This document shows positions 9,328 through 17,424 of a stretch of DNA of 64,000 nucleotides, one piece after another (the stretch's first letter is position 1; every line of letters starts with the position of its first letter). The DNA comes from Mucilaginibacter kameinonensis (GTDB lineage: Bacteria > Bacteroidota > Bacteroidia > Sphingobacteriales > Sphingobacteriaceae): contig NZ_RCWZ01000002.1 of NCBI RefSeq assembly GCF_003675385.1, forward strand, positions 1,054,001 through 1,118,000. Direction: 5' to 3'. Both the position numbers and the translations under genes were made by a program. The notes under the pieces were generated by a model. The model did not search any database. It had not been told where the DNA came from and was given only the letters and a program-made list of their open reading frames with translations.

Positions 9328-9924
9328 TTAAAGTTCAATAGCCTGTATGGCTTTATCTAAAGCCGTTTCCTGTAAGCCCGGCATTTTTACGCCTTCAACC
9401 CTGAAGGTTTTAATATCGGTCATGCCCATAAAGCCTAAAACCGCCCTTAAATAAGGTTCGGTAAAATCATAAGCTTTCATAAAACCTTCTGAGTATACAC
9501 CGCCAGATGAAATGGCCAGGTACACTTTCTTGTTTTTAACCAGGCCTTCAGGTCCTTTCTCGCCATAGCTGAAAGTTTTACCTGCGCGGGCTATATGGTC
9601 TATCCATGTTTTTAAAGTAGATGGAATGCCAAAGTTGTACATCGGTGTATCGATAACTATAGCATCGGCGTTCATTATCTCGGCAATCGCCTCGTCCGAG
9701 TGCTTAACGGCTTCAACAAGTTCTGGTGTCCTTTTTTCTTCGGGGGTATAAAAAGAAGTAAGGTGCGCTTCTTCCAGGTGAGGGAATGGCGTAGCGGTTA
9801 AATCGTGGGTAGTTAAAGTATTATCCGGATGTGCCGATTGAATTTCGTTAACAATGGCATTGCCTAATTTTACGCTGAATGATGCTTCGCCCTGAGGGCT
9901 GCTGATAAGATGTAATATTTTCAT
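9328..9924 (-). CDS. azoR: FMN-dependent NADH-azoreductase
   Basis: A 198-residue flavodoxin-like protein. The N-terminus MKILHLISSPQGEASFSVKL is the phosphate-binding loop for FMN; the segment DAIVIDTPMYNFGIPSTLK is the characteristic AzoR/AcpD motif (PMYNFG-P--LK), followed by WIDHIARAGKTFSYGEKGPEGL. Length is typical for the family. AzoR reduces azo compounds and quinones with NAD(P)H and protects against electrophiles. A large palindrome in its promoter region (9971-10022) suggests repressor control. Confidence 0.93.
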   Translation of the reverse strand: MKILHLISSPQGEASFSVKLGNAIVNEIQSAHPDNTLTTHDLTATPFPHLEEAHLTSFYTPEEKRTPELVEAVKHSDEAIAEIMNADAIVIDTPMYNFGIPSTLKTWIDHIARAGKTFSYGEKGPEGLVKNKKVYLAISSGGVYSEGFMKAYDFTEPYLRAVLGFMGMTDIKTFRVEGVKMPGLQETALDKAIQAIEL

Positions 9925-9970
9925 TGCTCTGAATTTTGTGGAAGCAAAATTATTTTACTTTACTATCAAA

Positions 9971-10022
9971 AAGATACTACTATCCTAAAGGATACCGATA
10001 TCCTTTAGGATAGTAGTATCTT
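9971..10022. promoter_or_regulatory. Perfect 24-bp-arm palindrome upstream of azoR
   Basis: The arm at 9971-9994 (AAGATACTACTATCCTAAAG plus GATA) is the exact reverse complement of 9999-10022, with a CCGA centre. Inside each arm ATCCTAAAGGAT is a smaller palindrome, and TACTATC occurs again at 9961-9967. It starts 46 bases upstream of the azoR start codon on the minus strand. No T-run follows and no gene ends here, so an operator (for example for an HxlR/MarR-type redox regulator) is more likely than a terminator. The regulator is not in the neighbourhood. Confidence 0.55.
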
Positions 10023-10203
10023 GAATTGAATTTATTTGTTTGAACATCAATTAGATAGGTTTGGTGTTGTTTGATAACGGCTCTGAATTGATCAAACTGC
10101 GCCGATTATATGGCACGATCTTTTTTACTCCCAGCCGCTCGCCGGTAAAAGTTCGTTTTTATTGAAATTTAAAGGTTTTGTGTTGTTTTAACCTGTTCAT
10201 TAC

Positions 10204-10252
10204 CACGTAATTATACGCGGGGCGATTACGTAGAAATACGCGGCAATTACCG
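10204..10252. promoter_or_regulatory. Direct-repeat element upstream of the eCIS cluster
   Basis: ATACGCGG occurs at 213-220 and 236-243 past 10,000, exactly 23 bases apart, each followed by a related block (CGATTACGT and CAATTACCGT), with an extra ACGTAATT before the first. About two helical turns of spacing and the recurring TACG/CGTA cores suggest tandem binding sites for an activator. It lies about 95 bases upstream of the first eCIS gene. The rest of 10023-10344 shows no gene and no clear promoter box. Confidence 0.4.
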
Positions 10253-10344
10253 TGCGTACACTTGCACGTTACTTAACAGAGATGCCCAACTTTGGTATAA
10301 CATCAGCAGCCAAACTGCAGCCAACCTATAAACATCTATTTATC

Positions 10345-10929
10345 ATGATTTACCAAACGTTAAGTTTTTTAACTGAGCAGTTGAACAACTACCTCAAAAC
10401 AACCGATGGAAACAGCGGGCTCAGTTCAACTTTTACCCAGCTCAAAAATGTGGCTCATCTGAGCGATGATGAGATCAAGGGGCTGGAAAATATCCTGGTA
10501 ACACTGGTAAATCTTTCCGAGGAGTTTACCATGAAAAACATGCCCAATTATGTACGTAACGGCGATGATATCAACTACCGCAACGCGCCTATGTACCTTA
10601 ACTTATATGTTTTGTTCTCGGCTTGTCTGTACTCTTCCTACGAAAAATCCCTGATCTTCCTGTCGCACATCGTCGAGTTTTTTCAGGGGAAGAACACTTT
10701 TACCCAACAAAACAGTCCGACTACAAAAGTTGGCCTCGGCGATTTTCGCCTCATACTTGACATTTACTCGCCCACATTTGAGCAAGCCAATTACCTATGG
10801 AGCACGCTGGGCGGTAAACAATTTCCCTATGTACTATACCGTGTACGGCTGGTTGAAATACTGCGCGATAACGTAACCGAATCACGTGGTATCATTAAAA
10901 AGATAGAACTAAGCGATAAACTGAGTTGA
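10345..10929 (+). CDS. eCIS DUF4255 / Pvc16-like cap or tail-terminator protein
   Basis: First gene of the injection-system cluster, 194 residues from the ATG at 10345 (MIYQTLSFLTEQLNNYLKTT). The frame extends upstream to 10252, but that stretch is not domain-like. The IYQTL-FLTEQLN-YL start, NAPMYLNLYVLFSA and FPYVLYRVRLVEI match the DUF4255 family, whose members (Pvc16/Afp16 type) end the sheath and tube at the distal cap. Being first in the operon and just before the sheath genes agrees with the order of Bacteroidota eCIS loci. Confidence 0.8.
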   Translation: MIYQTLSFLTEQLNNYLKTTDGNSGLSSTFTQLKNVAHLSDDEIKGLENILVTLVNLSEEFTMKNMPNYVRNGDDINYRNAPMYLNLYVLFSACLYSSYEKSLIFLSHIVEFFQGKNTFTQQNSPTTKVGLGDFRLILDIYSPTFEQANYLWSTLGGKQFPYVLYRVRLVEILRDNVTESRGIIKKIELSDKLS

Positions 10930-10967
10930 AGATTAGTGCGGGCGATTAACCAATAAATTATAACCCG

Positions 10968-12152
10968 ATGGTACTGGACCTGAACTACGAAACACTGTTT
11001 GAGATTGCCATCAGTCATCATTATCACCTTGATGACGGTGCCACGCTCTTTGACACGCTTAGTGCCGATGCGCGCCTGGCTGTGCTGGAGCGTTACGACA
11101 TAAGCAGTTTCATGAGCGTAACGCCTACCAAAGCTACCCGGGCAAAGTTTGCTGGTTTGCACGTGGTTTATAAGCAAACAGAAACCGGTATTATCACTGG
11201 TATCCCATATACTTTAAACGGAACTAAGGAGCAACCGCAGATAGTTCCGGCAGATAATATGGTGTTTAGCTTCAGCGTAGCTATAAACGATGGGTTGTTT
11301 GCCAATTATAGTTCGCTGCCGTTAAAAGCGCCAGACGGCATGGTGTACTTTTTTACCAATGATCCGTCGCTGTCGCCACGTGTATCGCCTTTTTTAACCG
11401 CCACACCCAATGTGTATAAAGCGGCTACGGATTATTACCCGGGAGATATGCTGGTTGATAACCAGGCTACACCGACTAAGTTATTCATCGCCCAGAAAAA
11501 AAATAACCTGGACCCAACTGCCGGAGCTACCCCTGCGGGCAACTGGATCTCCGATACGCTGGTGGGTGGTAAACCATTGAGCTATGCAAGCGGTGCCGAC
11601 CTGATCCGACAATGTGGAAGGGTATTCATCTACCAGGTAACGGTAGCCGGCAAAACCCCGGCTCTTACGATAAAAGACAGGCAGGGGAACGTGGTAAATG
11701 TAACTACCAGTTTAGAAACCGGTGAACTGAATATTATTAAAGCAGATATGAGCAGCTTGCCTGAGGGCTTGTATACTGCTCATCTGGCCGATACCGGTTA
11801 CACCGACGATTTTCCGTTTTATTATAGTACGGATGCATCGGCCTGGGCTTTTATTGATATCTGTGTAAAAACAAGTAACGCCGTATATAACCTTTTGCAG
11901 GCAGATACAACGCTGAAGGCGCCGGTATTTAGCTTAAGGTTCAAAAACCGGTCGACCTATTGGCGGTACGTAGGCGCTATGTTTGGAGCGGCTTCCATAA
12001 GTGCTAACGCGCTGCCGCTTACACGGCAGGGTTTTATATCGGTAAAGGTGAATGACAAAAATAATAAGCTTACTGCCGATGATTTGCCCAATGCTACGGC
12101 ATCGCTCATAAAACCAGAAACCAACCAGATTTTTTCAGACATATTTTTTTAG
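10968..12152 (+). CDS. eCIS-associated protein of unknown function
   Basis: A 394-residue protein between the cap and the first sheath gene. No signal peptide or membrane segment. The middle (FIAQKKNNLDPTAGATPAGN) looks like a phage-type carbohydrate-binding/fibre insertion of the kind 'Y-PGD-V...YIA...N--P'. The C-terminal half is beta-rich and ends KPETNQIFSDIFF. It may be a cap adaptor or a decoration protein. I do not recognise the family; its position inside the operon is the only functional clue. Confidence 0.6.
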   Translation: MVLDLNYETLFEIAISHHYHLDDGATLFDTLSADARLAVLERYDISSFMSVTPTKATRAKFAGLHVVYKQTETGIITGIPYTLNGTKEQPQIVPADNMVFSFSVAINDGLFANYSSLPLKAPDGMVYFFTNDPSLSPRVSPFLTATPNVYKAATDYYPGDMLVDNQATPTKLFIAQKKNNLDPTAGATPAGNWISDTLVGGKPLSYASGADLIRQCGRVFIYQVTVAGKTPALTIKDRQGNVVNVTTSLETGELNIIKADMSSLPEGLYTAHLADTGYTDDFPFYYSTDASAWAFIDICVKTSNAVYNLLQADTTLKAPVFSLRFKNRSTYWRYVGAMFGAASISANALPLTRQGFISVKVNDKNNKLTADDLPNATASLIKPETNQIFSDIFF

Positions 12153-12170
12153 GAAGTAAAAAACAGTAAC

Positions 12171-13625
12171 ATGGCAACAACATACAAAACTCCGGGTGTT
12201 TATGTGGAAGAAATTCCGCTCCTACCTCCATCGGTAGCCGAGGTTGAAACGGCTATCCCGGCCTTTATAGGCTACACACAAAACATTAGCTATAACGGGG
12301 CGTCGCTGCAGTACAACCCTGTCAGGATCAAATCGCTTAAGGAATATGAGCAGATCTTTGGTTTTGCCGAAAATACCTTGTTCACCACAACCGGTACAGC
12401 AACAGGTATCAAAATCAAGAAAGCGGCGGGTGTGTTTTCATTTGATGCCGCGGTTGATGATCCCTATGCAGCACTGAAATTCAGGATGTACTATTGCCTG
12501 CAGCTTTATTTTGCCAATGGTGGTGGCCCATGCTATATCGTATCGGCAGGGCAAACAGGCGCGGCTGTTGCGGTTGACAAAACCTTGCTTACCAACGCGC
12601 TTGCCGCTGTCCAGAAGGAAGATGAGCCAACCATCCTGCTGTTTACCGACGCTGCAACGCTTACCGCCCCGGCAGATTATTACGGATTATTTACCGCTGC
12701 ACTGGCCCAGGCTGCATTTTTACAGGATAGGGTTGTGCTTATTGATCCGTACGTAGCTGTTGCCGATAAAGGTAAAAAAGCTTTTGGCGATATCGCAACC
12801 GCCTTCCGCACAGCTATAGGGGTTAATAACCTTAGTTATGGCGCTGCATATTATCCATGGCTGCAAACCAGTATCAATTATTTCAGCGATGAAAGCAAGC
12901 AGCTGATTGTCACAGGCACAGGCGTTACCGCTACAGATTTTCCGGCTACGGCAGTGCTGCGTGATGACAATAATACAGCCAATTCCATCTACCATATAAA
13001 CAGCGATCTGTATAACTATATCAAACAGCAAACCGGCCTGTTCTCGGTTATTTTACCTCCGGCATCAGCAATAGCGGGCGTGTATGCTTCTGTTGATAAC
13101 ACTCGCGGTGTTTGGAAAGCCCCGGCAAATGTAAGCCTGAACATGGTTGTGGCACCAATGGTGAAAATTGATGACTCCGACCAGGAAGATATGAACGTTA
13201 CCAGTACCGGTAAATCGGTAAATGCTATCAGGGCATTTTCTGGTAAAGGTGTATTGGTTTGGGGAGCACGTACGCTGGCAGGCAACGATAACGAATGGCG
13301 CTACATATCGGTAAGACGTTTCTTTAACATGGTTGAAGAATCGGTTAAAAACTCAACCCAGCCCTTTGTATTTGAGCCCAATGATGGTAACACCTGGGCG
13401 AAGGTACGCGGCATGATAGCCAACTTTTTAATACTGCAATGGCGCGCGGGTGCCTTACAAGGCGCGAAACCCGAAGACGCATTCTTTGTACACGTTGGCC
13501 TTGGCGAAACCATGACCTCGCTTGATATACTGGAAGGCAGGCTCATTGTTGAGGTGGGCATGGCTGTGGTTCGCCCGGCAGAGTTCATTATTCTTCGCTT
13601 CAGTCATAAAATGGTTCAATCTTAA
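12171..13625 (+). CDS. eCIS contractile sheath protein 1
   Basis: A 484-residue tail-sheath protein. The N-terminus (TYKTPGVYVEEI) and C-terminal domain (PPASAIAGVYASVDNTRGVW, KAPANVSLN, INAIRAF-like VNAIRAFSGKGVLVWGARTL, NEWRYISVRRFFNMVEES, WRAGALQGAKPEDAFFV) are the hallmarks of T4 gp18/Afp sheath subunits. Sheath subunits stack round the inner tube and contract to drive it through the target membrane. It is followed 11 bases later by a longer paralogue with a very similar C-terminus. Confidence 0.95.
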   Translation: MATTYKTPGVYVEEIPLLPPSVAEVETAIPAFIGYTQNISYNGASLQYNPVRIKSLKEYEQIFGFAENTLFTTTGTATGIKIKKAAGVFSFDAAVDDPYAALKFRMYYCLQLYFANGGGPCYIVSAGQTGAAVAVDKTLLTNALAAVQKEDEPTILLFTDAATLTAPADYYGLFTAALAQAAFLQDRVVLIDPYVAVADKGKKAFGDIATAFRTAIGVNNLSYGAAYYPWLQTSINYFSDESKQLIVTGTGVTATDFPATAVLRDDNNTANSIYHINSDLYNYIKQQTGLFSVILPPASAIAGVYASVDNTRGVWKAPANVSLNMVVAPMVKIDDSDQEDMNVTSTGKSVNAIRAFSGKGVLVWGARTLAGNDNEWRYISVRRFFNMVEESVKNSTQPFVFEPNDGNTWAKVRGMIANFLILQWRAGALQGAKPEDAFFVHVGLGETMTSLDILEGRLIVEVGMAVVRPAEFIILRFSHKMVQS

Positions 13626-13636
13626 ATCAATTAGTC

Positions 13637-15625
13637 ATGGCTTATAAAACACCCGGAGTTTACGTGCAGGAAATTGCACTGTTTCCGCCATCAGTTGCCC
13701 AGGTTGAAACCGCTATACCAGCCTTTATTGGCTTTACCGCCTTTGCATTAACACCCGAAGGTAAATCGTTGGCGAATGTACCAACCCGTATAAAATCATT
13801 GCTGGAGTTTGAAAGCTTATTTGGCGGTGCCTATGTACCGGCTACCATTAAAGTTACTGTTAACCCTGGTAACAGACAGATCCTGGGCGTAGCACCAGAC
13901 AAACGGTTTCATCTGTATGTATCGCTAAGACAGTATTTTGATAACGGTGGCGGCCCATGTTATATCGTTTCTGTTGGTGATTTTTCATCTGCGGTAACTG
14001 CGCCGCCAATATCGGGAGGCATTGATACCCTTACAGCGGAAGATGAACCAACACTCATCCTGTTTCCCGACGCGGTTGAGCTGATTGCGGCTGGTAACCC
14101 TGACCTTGTTGCCTTCAGCAATTTGCAAACCAAGGCATTGGGCCTGTGCGCCACTATGCAGGATAGGTTTTCGATACTTGACGTGCTGCAGGGGGATAAG
14201 CGCCAGGATGTTACCAATAAGCCTATAGATAATTTCCGCAGCTCAATAGGCATCAATAACCTTAATTACGGCGCGGCTTATTATCCATGGATTATCACAA
14301 GCTACGATGTTAATGTAGATTTCAGGCAATTGGAGTTCTGGAATAATGTTTCTCCATCGGTAAAGATCACCAATTACGATAGCTTTTCGAAAAGTCCTGC
14401 TGAAAAGGCTTTGGTAACCAATCTGCAAAATGCAATTAAAGATACCGATAAAGTAATAAGCTTTGTTTTTAGCGCCGCGGCAGATGCAACCGCGCTGAGG
14501 TTAAATGGTATTGACGCTGTAAACGCCAAGTTAACCACGCTGGCCAACAACATTGCTCAAAACGTAACTCCGGATGTACAGCTAACCAGCTACCTGGATT
14601 TATTGGCAGCAATAGTAACAGCCGGTAAAAAAGCTAAGGATGCACCTGTTGCCACATTATATGGCAAGGACATTGATGCCTTAAGCAAAGATCCGAAACT
14701 TGAAGCAGCTATTACCACCCTTATTGCTTACGAAAAAAACGCGAAGGTAGCCGCTAACACAACTGCCGGCCGTAACCCAACACCTGTTTATTCGGTATTG
14801 GATAATACGCCCTGGGTTGCCAACTCAAACTATGCAGCAATAGCTGCCAACGCTGATAATTTTACCAAAGATGCTGCCGGTGCGCTTTCAATTGTACAGG
14901 CACTGAGCGATACCGTCGCTACCATTTTAACAGGTTTTGGCGGTTTACTTAACGGCGCTCTGTTTTACGAAAACCTGGCCGAGCAGGCGCTGTTTTCAGG
15001 TAACGTATTCTTCGGTGCAGCCAACTCGGCGGTAACGCTTAAGATGAGCACCATTCCTCCATCGGGAGCAATAGCCGGGGTTTATGCCAATGTTGATGGC
15101 ACACGCGGTGTTTGGAAAGCACCTGCCAATGTGAGCCTGAACAATGTGATTGGGCCTGCTGTAAAAATTGACAACAGCGACCAGGACGACATGAACGTTA
15201 CCGCTACCGGTAAATCAATCAATGCTATCAGAGCTTTTGCAGGCCGCGGTACGCTGGTTTGGGGAGCGCGAACCTTAACAGGTAATGATAACGAATGGCG
15301 TTACATTCCGGTTAGGCGTTTCTTCATCATGGTTGAAGAATCGGTTAAAAAAGCAACCTATCCTTTTGTATTTGAAAATAACGATGCCAACACCTGGACT
15401 AAGGTTAGGGTAATGATCCAGAACTTTTTAACGCTGCAATGGCGTGCAGGTGCCTTACAAGGCGCTAAGCCCGAAGACGCGTTTTTTGTTCACGTTGGCC
15501 TTAATGAAACCATGACAGCGCTTGATATTCTGGAAGGTCGCATGATAGTTGAAATAGGTATGGCTGTAGTAAGGCCTGCTGAGTTCATCATCCTTCGCTT
15601 TTCGCACAAAATGCAGGAGAGTTAA
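13637..15625 (+). CDS. eCIS contractile sheath protein 2 (with large insertion)
   Basis: A 662-residue paralogue of the preceding sheath. N-terminus AYKTPGVYVQEIALFPPSVA and the last 190 residues (SGAIAGVYANVDGTRGVWKA, NAIRAFAGRGTLVWGARTL, WRAGALQGAKPEDAFFV) are nearly the same as in sheath 1. Between AAYYPW (about residue 215) and the GAIAGVY block (about 475) it has roughly 195 extra residues, rich in Ala, Thr, Asp and Lys. The insertion probably faces outward on the sheath. Two or three sheath genes per system are usual in eCIS; the second is often at the baseplate or forms a separate ring. Confidence 0.93.
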   Translation: MAYKTPGVYVQEIALFPPSVAQVETAIPAFIGFTAFALTPEGKSLANVPTRIKSLLEFESLFGGAYVPATIKVTVNPGNRQILGVAPDKRFHLYVSLRQYFDNGGGPCYIVSVGDFSSAVTAPPISGGIDTLTAEDEPTLILFPDAVELIAAGNPDLVAFSNLQTKALGLCATMQDRFSILDVLQGDKRQDVTNKPIDNFRSSIGINNLNYGAAYYPWIITSYDVNVDFRQLEFWNNVSPSVKITNYDSFSKSPAEKALVTNLQNAIKDTDKVISFVFSAAADATALRLNGIDAVNAKLTTLANNIAQNVTPDVQLTSYLDLLAAIVTAGKKAKDAPVATLYGKDIDALSKDPKLEAAITTLIAYEKNAKVAANTTAGRNPTPVYSVLDNTPWVANSNYAAIAANADNFTKDAAGALSIVQALSDTVATILTGFGGLLNGALFYENLAEQALFSGNVFFGAANSAVTLKMSTIPPSGAIAGVYANVDGTRGVWKAPANVSLNNVIGPAVKIDNSDQDDMNVTATGKSINAIRAFAGRGTLVWGARTLTGNDNEWRYIPVRRFFIMVEESVKKATYPFVFENNDANTWTKVRVMIQNFLTLQWRAGALQGAKPEDAFFVHVGLNETMTALDILEGRMIVEIGMAVVRPAEFIILRFSHKMQES

Positions 15626-15664
15626 TTAAATCAAATCAATTGAATTTCTTTTAAAACAAATAAA

Positions 15665-16096
15665 ATGGCAAATTATCCTCTACCCAAATTCCATTTCCAG
15701 GTTGACTGGGGTGGCACACGCATCGGTTTTACCGAAGTAACCGGATTACAGATAGAAACCGAAGTGATTGAATATCGCGAAGGTAGCAGTAAGGAATACA
15801 ACAAGGTAAAGATGCCTGGCATGCGCAAATTCGGTAACATCACCCTAAAACGCGGCACATTTGCTAACGACAACGAGTTTTATGACTGGATGAATACCGT
15901 AAAACTAAACCAGATAGACCGCCGCGACCTTACCATTAACCTGCTTAATGAAGAGCATCAGCCGGTAGTTACCTGGTCGGTTAAAAACGCTTTCCCTGTT
16001 AAGATCCAATCTGCCGATTTAAAGGCCGATGCCAACGAAGCCGCAATTGAAACGCTTGAGGTTGCACATGAAGGTTTAACCATTAAAAACGGCTAA
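15665..16096 (+). CDS. eCIS inner tube protein 1 (gp19-like)
   Basis: A 143-residue tube subunit of the T4 gp19 family: FHFQVDWGGTRIGFTEVTGL, then EVIEYREGSSKEYNKVKMPG, NITLKRGTFANDNEFYDW and DLTINLLNEEHQPVVTWSVKNAFP. These form the beta-barrel hexamer lining the injection channel. It is followed 2 bases later by a second tube gene. Members of this pair normally differ in position: one builds the tube body, the other the baseplate-proximal rings. Confidence 0.93.
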   Translation: MANYPLPKFHFQVDWGGTRIGFTEVTGLQIETEVIEYREGSSKEYNKVKMPGMRKFGNITLKRGTFANDNEFYDWMNTVKLNQIDRRDLTINLLNEEHQPVVTWSVKNAFPVKIQSADLKADANEAAIETLEVAHEGLTIKNG

Positions 16097-16098
16097 TC

Positions 16099-16557
16099 AT
16101 GGCCTTCGACGCTAAATCGGGTTATCCGCCTTTAGGCTTTCACTTTAAGGTGGTGTTTACGGGCATTGGCGATGAAGATATCGACAGCCGCTTTCAGAAC
16201 GTATCGGGCCTATCTATGGAGATGGAAACAGAATCCAAAAAGGAAGGTGGCGAAAACCGTTTTGAACATGCACTGCCGGTGAGGGCCAAGTTTCCGGCAC
16301 TGGTGCTGAAACGGGGTTTGATCACCGAATCGAAACTGCTGATGGATTGGTGTAATAACGTGTTCAATAATTTTATTATCGAACCTAAAGACCTTACCGT
16401 AAGCCTGCTTAATGAAGAGCATGACCCGCTTTTAACGTGGAATGTAGTGCAGGCCTGGCCCAAAAAGTGGAGCCTGAGCGATCTGAACGCCGAGCAGAAC
16501 AGTATCGCGATTGAAAGTTTTGAATTGCAATACCAGTATTACACCCTTCAAACCTGA
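16099..16557 (+). CDS. eCIS inner tube protein 2 (gp19-like)
   Basis: A 152-residue second gp19-family tube protein: PPLGFHFKVVFTGIGDEDID, FQNVSGLSMEMETESKKEGG, ALVLKRGLITESKLLMDW and LTVSLLNEEHDPLLTWNVVQ. It shares the LKRG and LLNEEH-P--TW motifs with its neighbour, but has an acidic insertion near the N-terminus. It probably initiates the tube on the baseplate. Confidence 0.92.
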   Translation: MAFDAKSGYPPLGFHFKVVFTGIGDEDIDSRFQNVSGLSMEMETESKKEGGENRFEHALPVRAKFPALVLKRGLITESKLLMDWCNNVFNNFIIEPKDLTVSLLNEEHDPLLTWNVVQAWPKKWSLSDLNAEQNSIAIESFELQYQYYTLQT

Positions 16558-16561
16558 TGTT

Positions 16562-16747
16562 ATGCCAATCGAGATCAGAGAATTGAACATCCGCGTGAGC
16601 GTAAACCAAAGCCCTGCCGAGCAGGATTCAGGTGCCGGTGGTGGAGGCGGTGGTGCAAAAGGCGGAGGAGGTGGTGATAAAGACGAGATCATTGCCGAAT
16701 GCGTGGAGCAGATATTGGAGATTTTGAAAAATAAAAACGAACGCTGA
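16562..16747 (+). CDS. DUF5908-family small eCIS protein
   Basis: A 61-residue protein. The start is the ATG at 16562 (MPIEIRELNIRVSVNQ); the same frame opens earlier at a TTG inside the upstream gene, which is less likely. The MPIEIREL-I-V-V N-terminus matches DUF5908, a small family found in Bacteroidota injection-system clusters. A Gly-rich linker (residues 24-38) leads to a short amphipathic helix (EIIAECVEQILEILKNK). Its stop TGA overlaps the next ATG (TGATG), so the two are translationally coupled. Function unknown. Confidence 0.75.
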   Translation: MPIEIRELNIRVSVNQSPAEQDSGAGGGGGGAKGGGGGDKDEIIAECVEQILEILKNKNER

Positions 16748-17418
16748 TGCCTGATAATGTAACCAAAATGAAGATCGTGGCCTGGTCCGATCCGCAGAGC
16801 AAGAATGAAGAAGGCTCCATGACGGTACAGGTTAACCCCGAAAGCTACAGCCAGAAGATCGAGATCAAATACTCTGACAAGCAGGCGCAGGGAACATCGG
16901 GCAAGCTGCCCAAGTTTTCCAAGATCGAGCCGCAGAAGATGGATTTTGAGCTGATGTTTGACCGTACTGGTGTTATAAACGGTGCTACAGCTGGCGATTT
17001 GGGGGTTGACGAAGATATCGATAACCTGCAAAAACTAATCATCGAGTACCAGGGCGATAAGCACCGGCCAAGGTTTGTAAGCATTTACTGGGGCACGCTT
17101 CAGTTTGATGGCGCTTTGGAAACCATGGATATCAGCTATAAATTGTTTGATAACCAGGGCCGACCGCTGAGGGCCATTGTAAAAGCTACATTCATTGGCT
17201 CGGTTGAGGATAAAAAGCGGGTAGCGAAGGAAAACGCCCAATCGCCTGATTTAACCAAAGTACGGGTAGTAAATGAAGGGGATACCCTGCCGCTGCTCTG
17301 CTACCAGATCTATGGCGACTCAAAGTATTACATAGAAGTAGCCCAGGCAAACAGCCTCAACGATTTCAGATACCTGCAAACAGGTACCAAGATCAAGTTT
17401 CCACCATTAAATCAATAA
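16747..17418 (+). CDS. eCIS baseplate/hub protein with CIS-tube and LysM domains
   Basis: A 223-residue protein. The N-terminal part (MTVQVNPESYSQKIEIKYSD, FELMFDRTGVI, RFVSIYWGTLQFDGALETMD, YKLFDNQGRPLRAIVKATF) is the Pvc7/gp53-like domain; the C-terminus (VNEGDTLPLLCYQIYGDSKY, then IKFPPL) is a LysM motif. Such proteins join the spike hub to the tube at the baseplate. Translationally coupled to the DUF5908 gene and 6 bases before the spike gene. Confidence 0.88.
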   Translation: MPDNVTKMKIVAWSDPQSKNEEGSMTVQVNPESYSQKIEIKYSDKQAQGTSGKLPKFSKIEPQKMDFELMFDRTGVINGATAGDLGVDEDIDNLQKLIIEYQGDKHRPRFVSIYWGTLQFDGALETMDISYKLFDNQGRPLRAIVKATFIGSVEDKKRVAKENAQSPDLTKVRVVNEGDTLPLLCYQIYGDSKYYIEVAQANSLNDFRYLQTGTKIKFPPLNQ

Positions 17419-17424
17419 CAAGCC

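Noticed and set aside
16432..17031. 199-codon minus-strand ORF
   Set aside because: Antisense to tube protein 2, DUF5908 and the LysM gene; a run of prolines comes from the Gly-rich linker.
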